Part shown: one piece after another, positions 34,892 through 44,744 of the stretch | How the letters are laid out: each line of letters begins with the position of its first letter | How positions within the stretch are numbered: the first letter of the stretch is position 1 | Assembly (NCBI GenBank): GCA_021847015.1 | Contig: JAJZVW010000002.1 | Coordinates: 124,001 to 188,000 of the forward strand | Direction: 5' to 3' | DNA length: 64,000 bases | Source of the DNA: Pseudomonadota bacterium | GTDB taxonomy: Bacteria; Pseudomonadota; Alphaproteobacteria; Rhodospirillales; Magnetospirillaceae | Notes under the pieces: generated by a model | The model's database searches: none | The model's input: the letters and a program-made list of their open reading frames with translations, nothing else | Told to the model about the DNA's origin: nothing | Program-made: the position numbers and the translations under genes

Positions 34892-36112
34892 ATGGCTCGC
34901 ATCGTGATGAAATTCGGCGGCACGTCCGTGGGCGACATCGACCGGATCAAGAACGTGGCCCAGCGGGTCAAGCGCGAGGTGGATTCCGGCAACGAGGTCG
35001 CGGTGGTGGTCTCGGCCATGTCCGGCGTGACCAACCAGCTTGTCGACTGGTGCAAGCAGATCGCCCCCCTTCACGATGCCCGCGAATACGACACGGTGGT
35101 CGCCACCGGCGAGCAGGTCACCATTGGGCTGTTGTCTATCGCCCTGCAGGAAATGGGCGTGTCGGCGCGCTCCTGGTGCGGCTGGCAGGTTCCGATCCGG
35201 ACTGACGGCGTCCATGGCAAGGCCCGCATCATGGCTATCGACACCGATGATATGGCGGTGCGGATGGCGGACGGCCAGGTGGCAGTGGTGGCTGGCTTTC
35301 AGGGTATCGGTCCCGACAACCGGATTAGTACGCTGGGACGCGGGGGGTCGGACACGTCCGCGGTGGCGCTGGCCGCGGCGCTCCAGGCCGATCGCTGCGA
35401 CATCTATACGGATGTGGATGGCGTCTACACCACCGACCCCCGTATCGTGGCCAAGGCCAGGAAGCTCGACAAGATCACCTACGAGGAAATGCTGGAACTG
35501 GCCTCGGTGGGCGCCAAGGTGCTCCAGACCCGTTCGGTCGAGATGGCCATGAAGCATCGCGTTCGCGTGCAGGTGCTGTCATCGTTCGTCGACGCCCCCG
35601 GAACGCTTGTGTGTGATGAGGATGAAATCGTGGAAAAGGAACTGGTAAGCGGCATCGCCTACAGCCGCGACGAGGCGAAGATCACCCTGGTCCGGGTTCC
35701 CGACCAGCCCGGCGTGGCCGCATCCATCTTCGGCCCGCTGGCCGAGGCCGCGATCAATGTGGACATGATCGTCCAGAACGTGTCCGATGACGGCCGTTCG
35801 ACCGACCTGACCTTTACGGTCGGCAAGGCCGATCTTGACCGCGCCCGGAAGGTGATCGAGGAGGCGAGGGGCAAGCTGTCCTTCGAACGTCTGGCGGCCG
35901 ACCCCAACGTGGTCAAGGTCTCCGTGATCGGCGTCGGCATGCGCAGCCATGCGGGCATCGCCCAAAAAATGTTCCAGACGCTGGCCTCGGAAGGGATTAA
36001 TATCCAGGTCATCTCCACGTCGGAAATCAAAATCAGCGTGCTGATCGACGAGAAGTACACCGAACTGGCCTTGCGGGCGTTGCACGCCGCCTACGATCTC
36101 GACGCCGCTTGA
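34892..36112 (+). CDS. lysC: aspartate kinase
   Basis: First step of the aspartate pathway to lysine, threonine and methionine. 406 aa, with the N-terminal kinase domain (MKFGGTSVGDIDRI, VSAMSGVTNQLV, TLGRGGSDTSAVALA, DVDGVYTTDPRI) and two ACT domains at the C-terminus (VPDQPGVAASIFGPLAEAAI, EGINIQVISTSEIKISVLID) that mediate feedback control by lysine/threonine. ATG at 34892 follows ATAGGGAATTTTC. It begins the plus-strand run of genes that continues to ptsP. Confidence 0.96.
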   Translation: MARIVMKFGGTSVGDIDRIKNVAQRVKREVDSGNEVAVVVSAMSGVTNQLVDWCKQIAPLHDAREYDTVVATGEQVTIGLLSIALQEMGVSARSWCGWQVPIRTDGVHGKARIMAIDTDDMAVRMADGQVAVVAGFQGIGPDNRISTLGRGGSDTSAVALAAALQADRCDIYTDVDGVYTTDPRIVAKARKLDKITYEEMLELASVGAKVLQTRSVEMAMKHRVRVQVLSSFVDAPGTLVCDEDEIVEKELVSGIAYSRDEAKITLVRVPDQPGVAASIFGPLAEAAINVDMIVQNVSDDGRSTDLTFTVGKADLDRARKVIEEARGKLSFERLAADPNVVKVSVIGVGMRSHAGIAQKMFQTLASEGINIQVISTSEIKISVLIDEKYTELALRALHAAYDLDAA

Positions 36113-36141
36113 CCCGCTGTGCGTCCGAAACGAGGGATTTG

Positions 36142-37179
36142 ATGGACAGCGCTCGTCAGCGGCTCGATTACCTGTGGCGGCGGGGGCGGGATTTTCTGGG
36201 GACCGACCTTGCCATCCTCGGCGGTGCGATGTCGTGGATTTCCGAGCGGAATCTGGTCTCCGCCATCTCCAACGGCGGCGGCTTCGGGGTGATCGCCTCG
36301 GGCTCGACGACGCCCGACCGGCTGGCCGAGGAAATCGGCGCCACGCAGGAGATGACCGCTAAGCCTTTCGGCGTCAACCTCATCACCATGCATCCCCAGC
36401 TCGACGCCCTGATCGACGTCTGCGGCGAATTGCAGGTCGGCCATATCGTTCTGGCCGGGGGATTGCCGTCGTCGTCCGCCATCAAACGCGCCAAGGACAC
36501 CGGCGCCAAGGTGATGTGTTTCGCCCCGGCGCTGGTCATCGCCAGGAAACTGGTCCGTTCCGGTGCCGACGCCCTGGTGATCGAGGGGACGGAGGCGGGG
36601 GGGCACATCGGCCCCGTGGCGACCAGCGTGCTGGCTCAGGAAATCCTTCCCGAGATGGGCCCCGTCGTGCCGGTCTTCGTCGCGGGTGGAATCGGCCGCG
36701 GCGAGGCCATCGTTTCCTATCTCGAAATGGGTGCGGCCGGCGTCCAGCTCGGCACGCGCTTCGTGTGCGCCGGGGAATGCATCGCCCATCCCAATTTCAA
36801 GCACGCGTTCATCAAGGCGTCGGCCCGCGATGCGGTCCCCAGCGTCCAGGTCGATCCTTCGTTCCCGGTCATCCCGGTGCGTGCGCTGGCCAACAATGCG
36901 ACCAGGCGGTTCGTCGAGTTCCAGCAAGAGGTCATCGCCCGCTTCCGTGCGGGCGGAGTCGAGCAGAAGCAGGCGCAATTGGAGATCGAGCATTTCTGGT
37001 CGGGCGCGCTCCGGCGGGCCGTGATCGAGGGCGACATCGAGAACGGCTCCGTCATGGCCGGCCAAAGCGTCGGCATGGTCATGGCGGAACAGCCGACCGC
37101 CGCCATCCTTGCCGAGCTTGTCGGACAGGCGGTGGCGACCCTCGCCGCCCGCGATAGTCGCCACCCCGTGGTCGTGTGA
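36142..37179 (+). CDS. nitronate monooxygenase-family FMN enzyme
   Basis: 345 aa TIM-barrel protein with SNGGGFGVIASGS, PFGVNLITMHPQL, DALVIEGTEAGGHIG, FVAGGIGRGEAIVSYLEMGAAGVQLGTRFV. These are the FMN-binding and substrate segments of the nitronate monooxygenase / 2-nitropropane dioxygenase family; some members are enoyl-ACP reductases (FabK), so exact function is open. ATG at 36142 follows CGAGGGATTTG. The stop overlaps the ptsP start (TGATG). Confidence 0.88.
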   Translation: MDSARQRLDYLWRRGRDFLGTDLAILGGAMSWISERNLVSAISNGGGFGVIASGSTTPDRLAEEIGATQEMTAKPFGVNLITMHPQLDALIDVCGELQVGHIVLAGGLPSSSAIKRAKDTGAKVMCFAPALVIARKLVRSGADALVIEGTEAGGHIGPVATSVLAQEILPEMGPVVPVFVAGGIGRGEAIVSYLEMGAAGVQLGTRFVCAGECIAHPNFKHAFIKASARDAVPSVQVDPSFPVIPVRALANNATRRFVEFQQEVIARFRAGGVEQKQAQLEIEHFWSGALRRAVIEGDIENGSVMAGQSVGMVMAEQPTAAILAELVGQAVATLAARDSRHPVVV

Positions 37180-39443
37180 TGGCGGCGGCGGCGCCTTCCG
37201 TCTCGCGCCGCCTTCTCGCCCGCCTGCGCGACCTGATGGCGGGCGGCGGGTCCGCCCAGGAACGCCTCGATAAGGTCGTAAGCCTGATCGCCGCCGACAT
37301 GGTCGCCGAAGTGTGCTCGTGCTACGTCATGCGCGCGGGCGAGGTGCTGGAACTGTTCGCCACCGAGGGGCTCAAGAAGGCAGCGGTCCACAAGACCCGC
37401 CTGCGGGTAGGCGAGGGCCTGGTGGGCGACGTCGCCGCCCATGCGCGGCCGCTGGCTCTGGCGGACGCCCAGTCCCATCCCCTGTTCGCCTACCGTCCGG
37501 AAACGGGCGAGGAAATCTATCATTCGCTGATGGGCGTCCCCATCATCCGCGGCGCCCGCGTGATCGGCGTGCTGGTGGTGCAGAACCGCAGCATGCGGCA
37601 CTACACCGACGAGGAGATCGAGACCCTCGAGACGATCGCCATGGTGCTCGCCGAACTGGTCGCCTCGGGCCAGCTGGTGCGGCGCGAGGAACTGGTGGCG
37701 GTCGATGGCAATGCGCTCTTGCCGCTGCGCATCGAGGGCGCGCGCCTCAATCGCGGCGTCGGTATCGGCGTCGCGGTGCTCCACGAGCCCAGGCCCGCCA
37801 TCCGCAAGCTGGTCGCCGAAGACCCGGAGGTCGAACTTGGGCGTCTGCGCGAGGCCTTGGCCGCGATCAAGACCGCGCTGGACGAGCTGTTCAGCCGTCC
37901 GGAACTCCGTGACGGCGAACATCGCGACGTGCTCGAAACCTACCGCATGTTCACCGAGGACAAGGGCTGGCGGGCGCGGATCGGCGAGGTGATCCGCTCC
38001 GGTCTGACCGCCGAGGCGGCGGTTCAGAAGGTCCATGACGACATGCGCGCGCGCATGAGCACCGTCACCGATCCGTATCTGCGCGAGCGTCTCCACGATT
38101 TCGACGACATCGCCAACCGGCTGCTGCAATACCTGTCGGGGGGCGAGCGGCCGGTGTCCAAGCGCGATCTGCCGCCGGACTTCATCCTCATCGCCCGCGC
38201 CATGGGGCCGATGGAGCTGTTCGACTACGATCCCGCCAAGCTGCGCGGCCTTGTGCTCGAGGAAGGCTCGCCCACCTCGCACGTCGCCATCGTCGCGCGG
38301 GCGCTCGACATCCCTGTCGTGGGCCGCTGCAAGGAGGTGCTGGACAAGGTCGAATGCCTGGACATGGTCATCGTCGACGGCGACGGCAGCCAGGTGTTCA
38401 TCCGGCCGCCCGAGGACATCCGCGACCTGTTCGGCGAGGCGCTCCGCCAGCGGCGCCGGCGGGCCGAGCGTTACGCCCTCTTGCGCGACCTTCCGGCGGT
38501 CACCCGCGACGGGGTGGGCGTGAGCCTGATGATGAACGCGGGGCTGCTGCTCGACCTCCAGCATCTGCACGATTCGGGTGCGGATGGGATCGGCCTGTAC
38601 CGCACCGAGCTGCCCTTCATGGCCCGGTCGTCGCTCCCCGACGTCGAGGCCCAGACCGTCCTCTACCGCAAGATCCTCGATCAGGCGGACGGCCGCCCGG
38701 TGGTGTTCCGCACGCTCGACGTGGGCGGCGACAAGGTCCTGCCGTATTGGAATCCTTACGAGGAGGACAACCCCGCCCTGGGCTGGCGGTCCATCCGCAT
38801 CACTCTGGACCGGCCGGCGGTGCTGCGCCATCAGCTTCGCGCGCTGCTGCGCGCGGCGGCCGGGCGCGAGCTTTCGGTGATGTTCCCGATGATCGCCGAG
38901 GTGGCCGAGTATCGGCAGGCGCGGTTCATCCTGGATATCGAGATCGAGCACCTCCGCCAGGCGGGGCACCGGTTGCCCGAGCGGGTGCGTGTCGGCGCCA
39001 TGCTGGAGGTGCCGGCCCTCGCTTTCCAACTCGACGCCCTGCTTCCGCTGATCGATTTCATTTCGGTCGGTTCCAACGACCTCGCCCAGTTCCTGTTCGC
39101 CGCCGATCGCGGCAATCCCCGCATTTCGGAACGCTACGACCCGCTCGCCCCGGCGATGTTGACCTTCATCCGCCGCCTGGCCCGGCGGTGCGACGCCGCC
39201 GGTGTCTCCTTGAGCGTCTGCGGCGAGATGGCCGGTCGGCCGCTGGACGCCATGGCGCTGATCGCGCTGGGGGTGCGCACCCTGTCGGTGACCGCTCCGG
39301 CCGTTGGGCCGGTCAAGACCATGATCCGCAGCCTCGATTTACCTCCGGTGGCCGCCTACCTGAGGGCGCGGATCCAGTCCCCCGACCATAGCTTGCGCGA
39401 CGAACTAAGAAGTTTCGCCATCGACCATGGCGTGGTGATCTGA
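37179..39443 (+). CDS. ptsP: phosphoenolpyruvate-protein phosphotransferase PtsP (EI-Ntr)
   Basis: 754 aa, start of the nitrogen PTS phosphorelay. N-terminal GAF domain (~20-170; VGEGLVGDVAAHARPLALAD), then the PTS-EI N-terminal domain, the swivelling phosphohistidine domain (EEGSPTSHVAIVARALDIPV, His near 368) and the PEP-binding barrel (GADGIGLYRTELPFM, VFRTLDVGGDKVLPY, SVGSNDLAQFLFAADR, SVCGEMAG with Cys). ATG at 37179 overlaps the upstream stop. It probably shares a transcript with lysC. Confidence 0.95.
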   Translation: MAAAAPSVSRRLLARLRDLMAGGGSAQERLDKVVSLIAADMVAEVCSCYVMRAGEVLELFATEGLKKAAVHKTRLRVGEGLVGDVAAHARPLALADAQSHPLFAYRPETGEEIYHSLMGVPIIRGARVIGVLVVQNRSMRHYTDEEIETLETIAMVLAELVASGQLVRREELVAVDGNALLPLRIEGARLNRGVGIGVAVLHEPRPAIRKLVAEDPEVELGRLREALAAIKTALDELFSRPELRDGEHRDVLETYRMFTEDKGWRARIGEVIRSGLTAEAAVQKVHDDMRARMSTVTDPYLRERLHDFDDIANRLLQYLSGGERPVSKRDLPPDFILIARAMGPMELFDYDPAKLRGLVLEEGSPTSHVAIVARALDIPVVGRCKEVLDKVECLDMVIVDGDGSQVFIRPPEDIRDLFGEALRQRRRRAERYALLRDLPAVTRDGVGVSLMMNAGLLLDLQHLHDSGADGIGLYRTELPFMARSSLPDVEAQTVLYRKILDQADGRPVVFRTLDVGGDKVLPYWNPYEEDNPALGWRSIRITLDRPAVLRHQLRALLRAAAGRELSVMFPMIAEVAEYRQARFILDIEIEHLRQAGHRLPERVRVGAMLEVPALAFQLDALLPLIDFISVGSNDLAQFLFAADRGNPRISERYDPLAPAMLTFIRRLARRCDAAGVSLSVCGEMAGRPLDAMALIALGVRTLSVTAPAVGPVKTMIRSLDLPPVAAYLRARIQSPDHSLRDELRSFAIDHGVVI

Positions 39444-39639
39444 TCTTTGAAAGAATGGAAAATGCCCTCCGGCAGGCTTGTGCGTTGCCTCTTTGGCTGC
39501 CGATTTGGTAGAACGTGTGTTAAATCCGGTTTCGACCGGCCTTGAGGCGACGGGAATCCTGCGGTCTTCCCCGGCTATTGCCGGTATGGTGAGACCGTTA
39601 TTTGGAACGTCGGGCCTCGGTGGAGACGAAGAGGTTTCC

Positions 39640-40962
39640 GTGGCGAGCACACTCCAAGACGATCCTTCCGCGAACGGCTCCGATCCGTCCCCTTCGGCCG
39701 TCTCTTCTCCGTCCATCGGCGTCGGTGCCGCCCTGCGGGCAGCCCGCGAACGGACCGGCAAGGACGTCGAAGCCGTGGCCAAGCAGTTGCTGATCCGGCG
39801 CCCCTTTCTGCAAGCCCTCGAAGAGGGGCGGCACAAGGATCTGCCGGGAGGCACCTACGCGATCGGCTTCCTGCGCACCTATGCCGAATTCCTGGGGCTC
39901 GACGGCGAGGAGATGGTGCGGCGCTTCCGGCAGGAGGCGGCCGGCGACCTCAACGCCCGTTCGGAGCTGAACTTTCCGTCTCCGGTCTCGGAGGGCCGTA
40001 TTCCAACCGCCGGCATCATGTTCGTCGGCCTGCTCGTCGCGGCCGCCGCAGCGGCGGGATGGTACTGGCTGGGCGGGCGTGACGCCAAGGTGGCCGAATT
40101 GGTTCCGCCATTGCCCGATCGCATGGCGTCGGTGTTCAATCGGGTGGCCGGCGTTGGCGCCGACGACAAGGCGCAGCCGCCGCCGGCCAAGACGGAGGAT
40201 GCCGCAGCAAAGCCGGATCAGGCGCCCGCGGCTCCCGATGCGACCGATGCGGCCTCCGGCCAACCCGCCGAGGCGCCCGACGCATCGCAGGCGAAGCCGG
40301 CCGACAAGGTCGCGGTCAAGGAAGACGTCGTTCCCCCCGTCGAAGTGGATGACGAGGCCAAGGCCGCCCCGGCGGACGATGCCGCCAAAGCGACGCCCCG
40401 GCAGGCGGATGCGGCCCCCCGTTCCGGGACGTCCGGCAAGCCGGCGCCTGCCGCCGACAGCGCGGCGGAAGCCAAGCCGGCCAAAGCCGATTCCAAGGCC
40501 GGCGACAAAGGCGACGCGAAGGCGGTGGCGGGCAAGCCGGTGGAAAAGGAGGCCAAGCCGGCGGCTGGAGCCGCCACGCCCGAGGACGGCAAAGCCGCAG
40601 CCAAGGGCGAGGCCGCCACTACTGCGGCCACCACCACCACAGCCACCGCCACCGCCGCGCCGGTTTCCGAGGCGGCGAAAGCCGATGCCAGCCCGTCCGA
40701 TGCCCGTGTTGTGATCAGGGCGGCGGCCGACGATTGCTGGATGCAGGTGCGTGAGATGGACGGGCGCCTGCTGGTGTCGCGCCTTCTGCGCAAAGGCGAA
40801 AGCTATGGCGTGCCCAACCGCCCCGGTCTCACGCTGACGGTCGGCAGTGCGGGCGCGGTCGATATCCTGGTTGACGGCAAGAAGACCGCGTCCCTGGGCC
40901 AGCTCGGCCAGGTCCGCCGCGATGTCAGCCTGGACCCGGCCAAGCTGACCGCCGCTCCGTGA
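39640..40962 (+). CDS. rodZ: RodZ-like cytoskeleton/HTH membrane protein
   Basis: 440 aa. An N-terminal RodZ HTH (VGAALRAARERTGKDVEAVA, GTYAIGFLRTYAEFLGLDG) is followed by a single TM (AGIMFVGLLVAAAAAAGWYW, ~residue 124-146), then a ~240-residue linker very rich in Ala, Lys, Pro and Asp, then a C-terminal DUF4115 domain (RVVIRAAADDCWMQVREMDG). RodZ links MreB to the cell wall machinery. The GTG at 39640 (GAAGAGGTTTCC before it) is chosen since residues upstream have no family match. The low-complexity linker is longer than in most members. Confidence 0.9.
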   Translation: MASTLQDDPSANGSDPSPSAVSSPSIGVGAALRAARERTGKDVEAVAKQLLIRRPFLQALEEGRHKDLPGGTYAIGFLRTYAEFLGLDGEEMVRRFRQEAAGDLNARSELNFPSPVSEGRIPTAGIMFVGLLVAAAAAAGWYWLGGRDAKVAELVPPLPDRMASVFNRVAGVGADDKAQPPPAKTEDAAAKPDQAPAAPDATDAASGQPAEAPDASQAKPADKVAVKEDVVPPVEVDDEAKAAPADDAAKATPRQADAAPRSGTSGKPAPAADSAAEAKPAKADSKAGDKGDAKAVAGKPVEKEAKPAAGAATPEDGKAAAKGEAATTAATTTTATATAAPVSEAAKADASPSDARVVIRAAADDCWMQVREMDGRLLVSRLLRKGESYGVPNRPGLTLTVGSAGAVDILVDGKKTASLGQLGQVRRDVSLDPAKLTAAP

Positions 40963-41098
40963 TCCCGTGAATGGGGGGAGAGTCGCCAGCGGCCTTTCCG
41001 TGACACGAGGAAATGCGCTATAACCCAGCGCCTCGGGCGTGTGTCGCGGCCGGTCGCCCGGCCGTCGCTTTCGGCCCCTTCCTTTCAGCGAGTCCAGT

Positions 41099-42208
41099 AT
41101 GAGCGTGCGGCCCTATCGCGAGATTTTCCGCCGGAAGAGCCGGCAGATTCACGTGGGTTCCGTGCCGGTCGGCGGCGACGCGCCCATTTCGGTCCAAACC
41201 ATGACCAACTCGCTCACGTCGGACGCCCGGGCGACCATCGACCAGATCCGGCGTGCCGAGGAAGCGGGCGTGGACATCGTGCGGGTGTCGTGTCCCGACG
41301 AGGAATCCACCGCCGCCCTCAAGGAGATCGTGCGCCACGCCACGGTGCCGATCGTCGCCGACATCCACTTCCACTATAAGCGCGCCATCGAGGCGGCGGA
41401 GGCGGGCGCCGCCTGCCTGCGCATCAATCCCGGCAACATCGGGTCGGCCGAGCGCGTGCGCGAGGTGGTGAAGGCGGCCAAGGATCACGGCTGCGCCATG
41501 CGCATCGGCGTCAACGCCGGCTCACTGGAAAAGAACCTCCTGGAGAAATACGGCGAGCCCTGTCCCGAGGCCATGGTGGAAAGCGCCATGCACCACGCCA
41601 GGATTCTGGAGGACAACGACTTCTTCGAGTTCAAGATCAGCGTCAAGGCGTCCGACGTTTTTCTGGCCGTGGCCGCCTACCGCGCCTTGGCCCAGGCGTG
41701 CGACTATCCCCTCCATCTGGGGATCACCGAAGCCGGCGGCCTGATCGGCGGGACGGTCAAATCCGCCATCGGCATGGGCGCCCTGTTGTGGGAGGGTATC
41801 GGCGACACCATCCGCGTGTCGCTGTCGGCCCATCCGGTGGAGGAGGTCAAGGTCGGCTACGAGATCCTGAAGTCCCTGGGGCTGCGCTCCCGCGGGGTGC
41901 GCGTCGTCTCGTGCCCGTCCTGCGCGCGCCAGGGCTTCGACGTGGTCAAGACGGTCGAGGAATTGGAACGGCGGTTGGCCCATATCACCACGCCGGTGAC
42001 CCTCAGCATCATCGGCTGCGTCGTCAACGGCCCCGGCGAAGCGCGCGAGACCGACGTCGGCCTGACCGGCGGCGGCGGCGACCAGCACATGGTCTACGTG
42101 GCGGGCAACCCCGACCATAAGATCGAAGGCAAGGATATGATCGACCACATCGTCTCCCTGGTCGAGCGCAAGGCGGCCGAGGTCGAGGCGGCCAAGGGAA
42201 AGGCGTGA
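41099..42208 (+). CDS. ispG: 4-hydroxy-3-methylbut-2-enyl diphosphate synthase
   Basis: Penultimate enzyme of the MEP isoprenoid pathway, feeding quinone side chains among others. 369 aa with [67 protein letters not shown] and the [4Fe-4S] cysteines in [11 protein letters not shown] and [15 protein letters not shown] at 41099 gives the family start ([20 protein letters not shown]). It is 1 bp from hisS. Confidence 0.96.
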   Translation: MSVRPYREIFRRKSRQIHVGSVPVGGDAPISVQTMTNSLTSDARATIDQIRRAEEAGVDIVRVSCPDEESTAALKEIVRHATVPIVADIHFHYKRAIEAAEAGAACLRINPGNIGSAERVREVVKAAKDHGCAMRIGVNAGSLEKNLLEKYGEPCPEAMVESAMHHARILEDNDFFEFKISVKASDVFLAVAAYRALAQACDYPLHLGITEAGGLIGGTVKSAIGMGALLWEGIGDTIRVSLSAHPVEEVKVGYEILKSLGLRSRGVRVVSCPSCARQGFDVVKTVEELERRLAHITTPVTLSIIGCVVNGPGEARETDVGLTGGGGDQHMVYVAGNPDHKIEGKDMIDHIVSLVERKAAEVEAAKGKA

Positions 42209-42209
42209 G

Positions 42210-43448
42210 ATGACGGCTTTGCAGCCGGTCCGCGGCACCCACGATCTTCTTCCCGACGAAGCGCGGCGGCACCGCCTGGTCGAAGAGACGGCGCTGGCGG
42301 TGGCACGCCGCTACGGCTATGCCGAGATCGCCACGCCCATCTTCGAGTTCACCGAGGTCTTCGCCCGCACCCTGGGCGAGACGTCGGACGTGGTGACCAA
42401 GGAGATGTACACCTTCACCGACCGCTCGGGGGATTCCATCACCCTGCGGCCCGAAGGAACCGCCGGCGTGGCCCGCGCCTTCATTTCCGGCGGGCTGGCC
42501 CAGAGCTTGCCCCTGAAGGTGTTCTACCGCGGCCCGATGTTCCGCCACGAACGTCCGCAGAAGGGCCGGCTGCGCCAGTTCCACCAGATCGGCGTCGAAT
42601 TCCTGGGCGTTGAAAGTCCGCTTGCCGACGTCGAGGCGCTGGCCCTGGCTTGGCGCATCCTCGATACCTTGGGGATGGCCGACAAGATTACGCTCGAAAT
42701 CAACACCCTGGGCGACGGCGAAAGCCGCGCGGCCTACCGCGATACGCTGGTGGCCTATCTGTCCGATTTCCGCGGCGAACTGTCCGAGGACAGCCGCGCG
42801 CGGCTGGAACGCAATCCCTTGCGCGTCCTGGATTCCAAGGACGAAGGCGACAAGCGCATTGTCGCCGGGGCGCCGGAAATGAGCGGGTCCCTGACCCCGG
42901 CCGCCCGGCAATTCTTCCAGCAGGTCACGGACGGGCTCTCGGCCCTCGGAATTCCGTTCACCGTCAATCCGCGGCTGGTGCGCGGGCTCGATTACTACTG
43001 CCACACCGCGTTCGAGTTCACCACCACAGCCCTGGGCAGCCAGGGGACGGTCCTTGCCGGAGGTCGCTATGACGGGCTGATCGCTCAGATGGGCGGTCCA
43101 CCGACGCCTGGCATCGGCTGGGCCGCAGGCGTCGAGCGCCTCGCCATGCTGGTGGAGGATATGCCGCCGGCCGAGCGTCCGGTGGCCGTCATTCCCATGG
43201 GGGATGCCGTTGCCGGCCTGAGCGTTGCGGAAACGCTGCGCGGGGTGGGGCTGGCGGTCGAGATGGGGTTTTCCGGCAACATGAAGAAGCGCATGGCGCG
43301 GGCCAACAAAGTCAACGCCTGTTACGCCGTCATCCTCGGAGAAGATGAAATGACGCGCGGTTTCGTCTCGCTCCGCGACCTCGATACCGGCACTCAGGTG
43401 GAGGTGCCGCTCGCTTCGCTGGCGGAGCGGCTGCTCGGACGGGGATGA
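42210..43448 (+). CDS. hisS: histidyl-tRNA synthetase
   Basis: Class II synthetase, 412 aa. Motif 1-3 segments: [52 protein letters not shown], and the His-specific [21 protein letters not shown]. The anticodon-binding domain is at the C-terminus. The start ATG follows the ispG stop directly, so translation is probably coupled. Next gene, hemA, starts 4 bp after the stop. Confidence 0.96.
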   Translation: MTALQPVRGTHDLLPDEARRHRLVEETALAVARRYGYAEIATPIFEFTEVFARTLGETSDVVTKEMYTFTDRSGDSITLRPEGTAGVARAFISGGLAQSLPLKVFYRGPMFRHERPQKGRLRQFHQIGVEFLGVESPLADVEALALAWRILDTLGMADKITLEINTLGDGESRAAYRDTLVAYLSDFRGELSEDSRARLERNPLRVLDSKDEGDKRIVAGAPEMSGSLTPAARQFFQQVTDGLSALGIPFTVNPRLVRGLDYYCHTAFEFTTTALGSQGTVLAGGRYDGLIAQMGGPPTPGIGWAAGVERLAMLVEDMPPAERPVAVIPMGDAVAGLSVAETLRGVGLAVEMGFSGNMKKRMARANKVNACYAVILGEDEMTRGFVSLRDLDTGTQVEVPLASLAERLLGRG

Positions 43449-43452
43449 TGCG

Positions 43453-44700
43453 TTGACCGGCCCCGCGTCCCGCTTCACCATCATCGGCGCCAACCATCGT
43501 TCGGCGTCGCTGTCGTTGCGCGACGCGCTGTTCATCGACGACGACGCGGCGCCGGGTTTCCTGGAATCGCTCAAGGAGCGCGGCCTGCGGGAATGCCTGA
43601 TGCTGTCCACCTGCGACCGGGTGGAGGTCTGGACCGCCGGCGAGGATGCCGAGCGGGCCGCCGCCGCGGTGGTGTCCGCATTGGCGGCGCGGACGGCGCT
43701 GACGGATTCCGGGCTGGCACCGCATCTCTACACCTTGACCGGCGCGGAAGCGGTTCGGCACGCCTTCATGGTCACCGCGTCGCTCGACAGCCTGGTCATC
43801 GGCGAAGCCCATGTGTTGGGGCAGGTCAAGGCGGCGCACCGGCTGGCACGCGATGCCGGAAGTTGCGGGCCGGAATTGGAGACGCTTCTCCAGGCCGCGT
43901 TCTCGGTGGCCAAACGGGTGCGGACCGAAACCCCCGTCGGCGAGGGGCCGGTCAGCATCGCCGCGGCGGCGGTGCAGTTGGCGCGGGATCTTCACGGCGA
44001 TCTCGCCGACTGCCGGGGCCTGCTGATCGGCACCGGCGACATGGGCGAACTGATCGCCGAGAACCTCATCGCTTCCGGTCTGTCGGGGCTGGCGGTGACG
44101 GCGCCGCGCCAGGGCCGGGCGGAGGCGGTGGCGCAGGCGTTGAACGGCCATGTGGTCCCGTTCGACGAGGTCAAGGACGCCCTGGCGGTGGCCGACGTGG
44201 TACTGACCAGTGTCGGCAGCCGCAATCTGGCCGTGACCGCCGATGCCGTCAGCCGGGCGCTGAAGAAGCGGCGCCGCAAGCCGATTTTCCTGGTGGATGC
44301 CGGCATACCGGGCGACATTGAACCGGCGGTCAACCGTGTCGATGGGGCCTTCCTTTACGACCTCGCCGATCTCGAACGGGTGGCGTTGCAGGGGAGGGCC
44401 GGCCGCGAACAGGCGGCGCGCTCCGCCCGCGCCATCGTCGATGAGGAGGTTGCGGCCTTCTTGCGCGGCCGCGCCGCGCGCGCCGCCGTCCCGGCGATCG
44501 TCGCCCTGCGCAGCCGCTTCGAGGAGGTGCGCGACGCGGCCTTGGCCGAAGCGGGCGGCGATGCGGCGGAGGCGACCCGCTTGCTGGTCAACCGCCTGCT
44601 GCACGCCCCCTCCGAAGAGATGAAGGGCGTGGCGGCGGAAGGGCCGGAATGGCGGGTGATGGAGCAGACGCTGAGAAAGCTGTTCCGCCTCGACGAATAG
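43453..44700 (+). CDS. hemA: glutamyl-tRNA reductase
   Basis: First step of the C5 route to 5-aminolevulinate and tetrapyrroles, reducing Glu-tRNA with NADPH. 415 aa. N-terminal catalytic domain with TIIGANHRSASLSLRD and the active-site segment MLSTCDRVEVW (family usual is STCNR), SLVIGEAHVLGQVKAAHRLA, then the NADPH domain GLLIGTGDMGELIAENL and the dimerisation helix at the C-terminus. The start is TTG at 43453; in-frame ATGs are absent near it. Most alphaproteobacteria use ALA synthase instead, so its presence in this conserved operon is notable. Whether an ALA synthase also exists is not visible. Confidence 0.93.
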   Translation: MTGPASRFTIIGANHRSASLSLRDALFIDDDAAPGFLESLKERGLRECLMLSTCDRVEVWTAGEDAERAAAAVVSALAARTALTDSGLAPHLYTLTGAEAVRHAFMVTASLDSLVIGEAHVLGQVKAAHRLARDAGSCGPELETLLQAAFSVAKRVRTETPVGEGPVSIAAAAVQLARDLHGDLADCRGLLIGTGDMGELIAENLIASGLSGLAVTAPRQGRAEAVAQALNGHVVPFDEVKDALAVADVVLTSVGSRNLAVTADAVSRALKKRRRKPIFLVDAGIPGDIEPAVNRVDGAFLYDLADLERVALQGRAGREQAARSARAIVDEEVAAFLRGRAARAAVPAIVALRSRFEEVRDAALAEAGGDAAEATRLLVNRLLHAPSEEMKGVAAEGPEWRVMEQTLRKLFRLDE

Positions 44701-44744
44701 CCCGCCCGGGCCGTCCACCTCCTTAGGACCCACGGATTTTCGCC

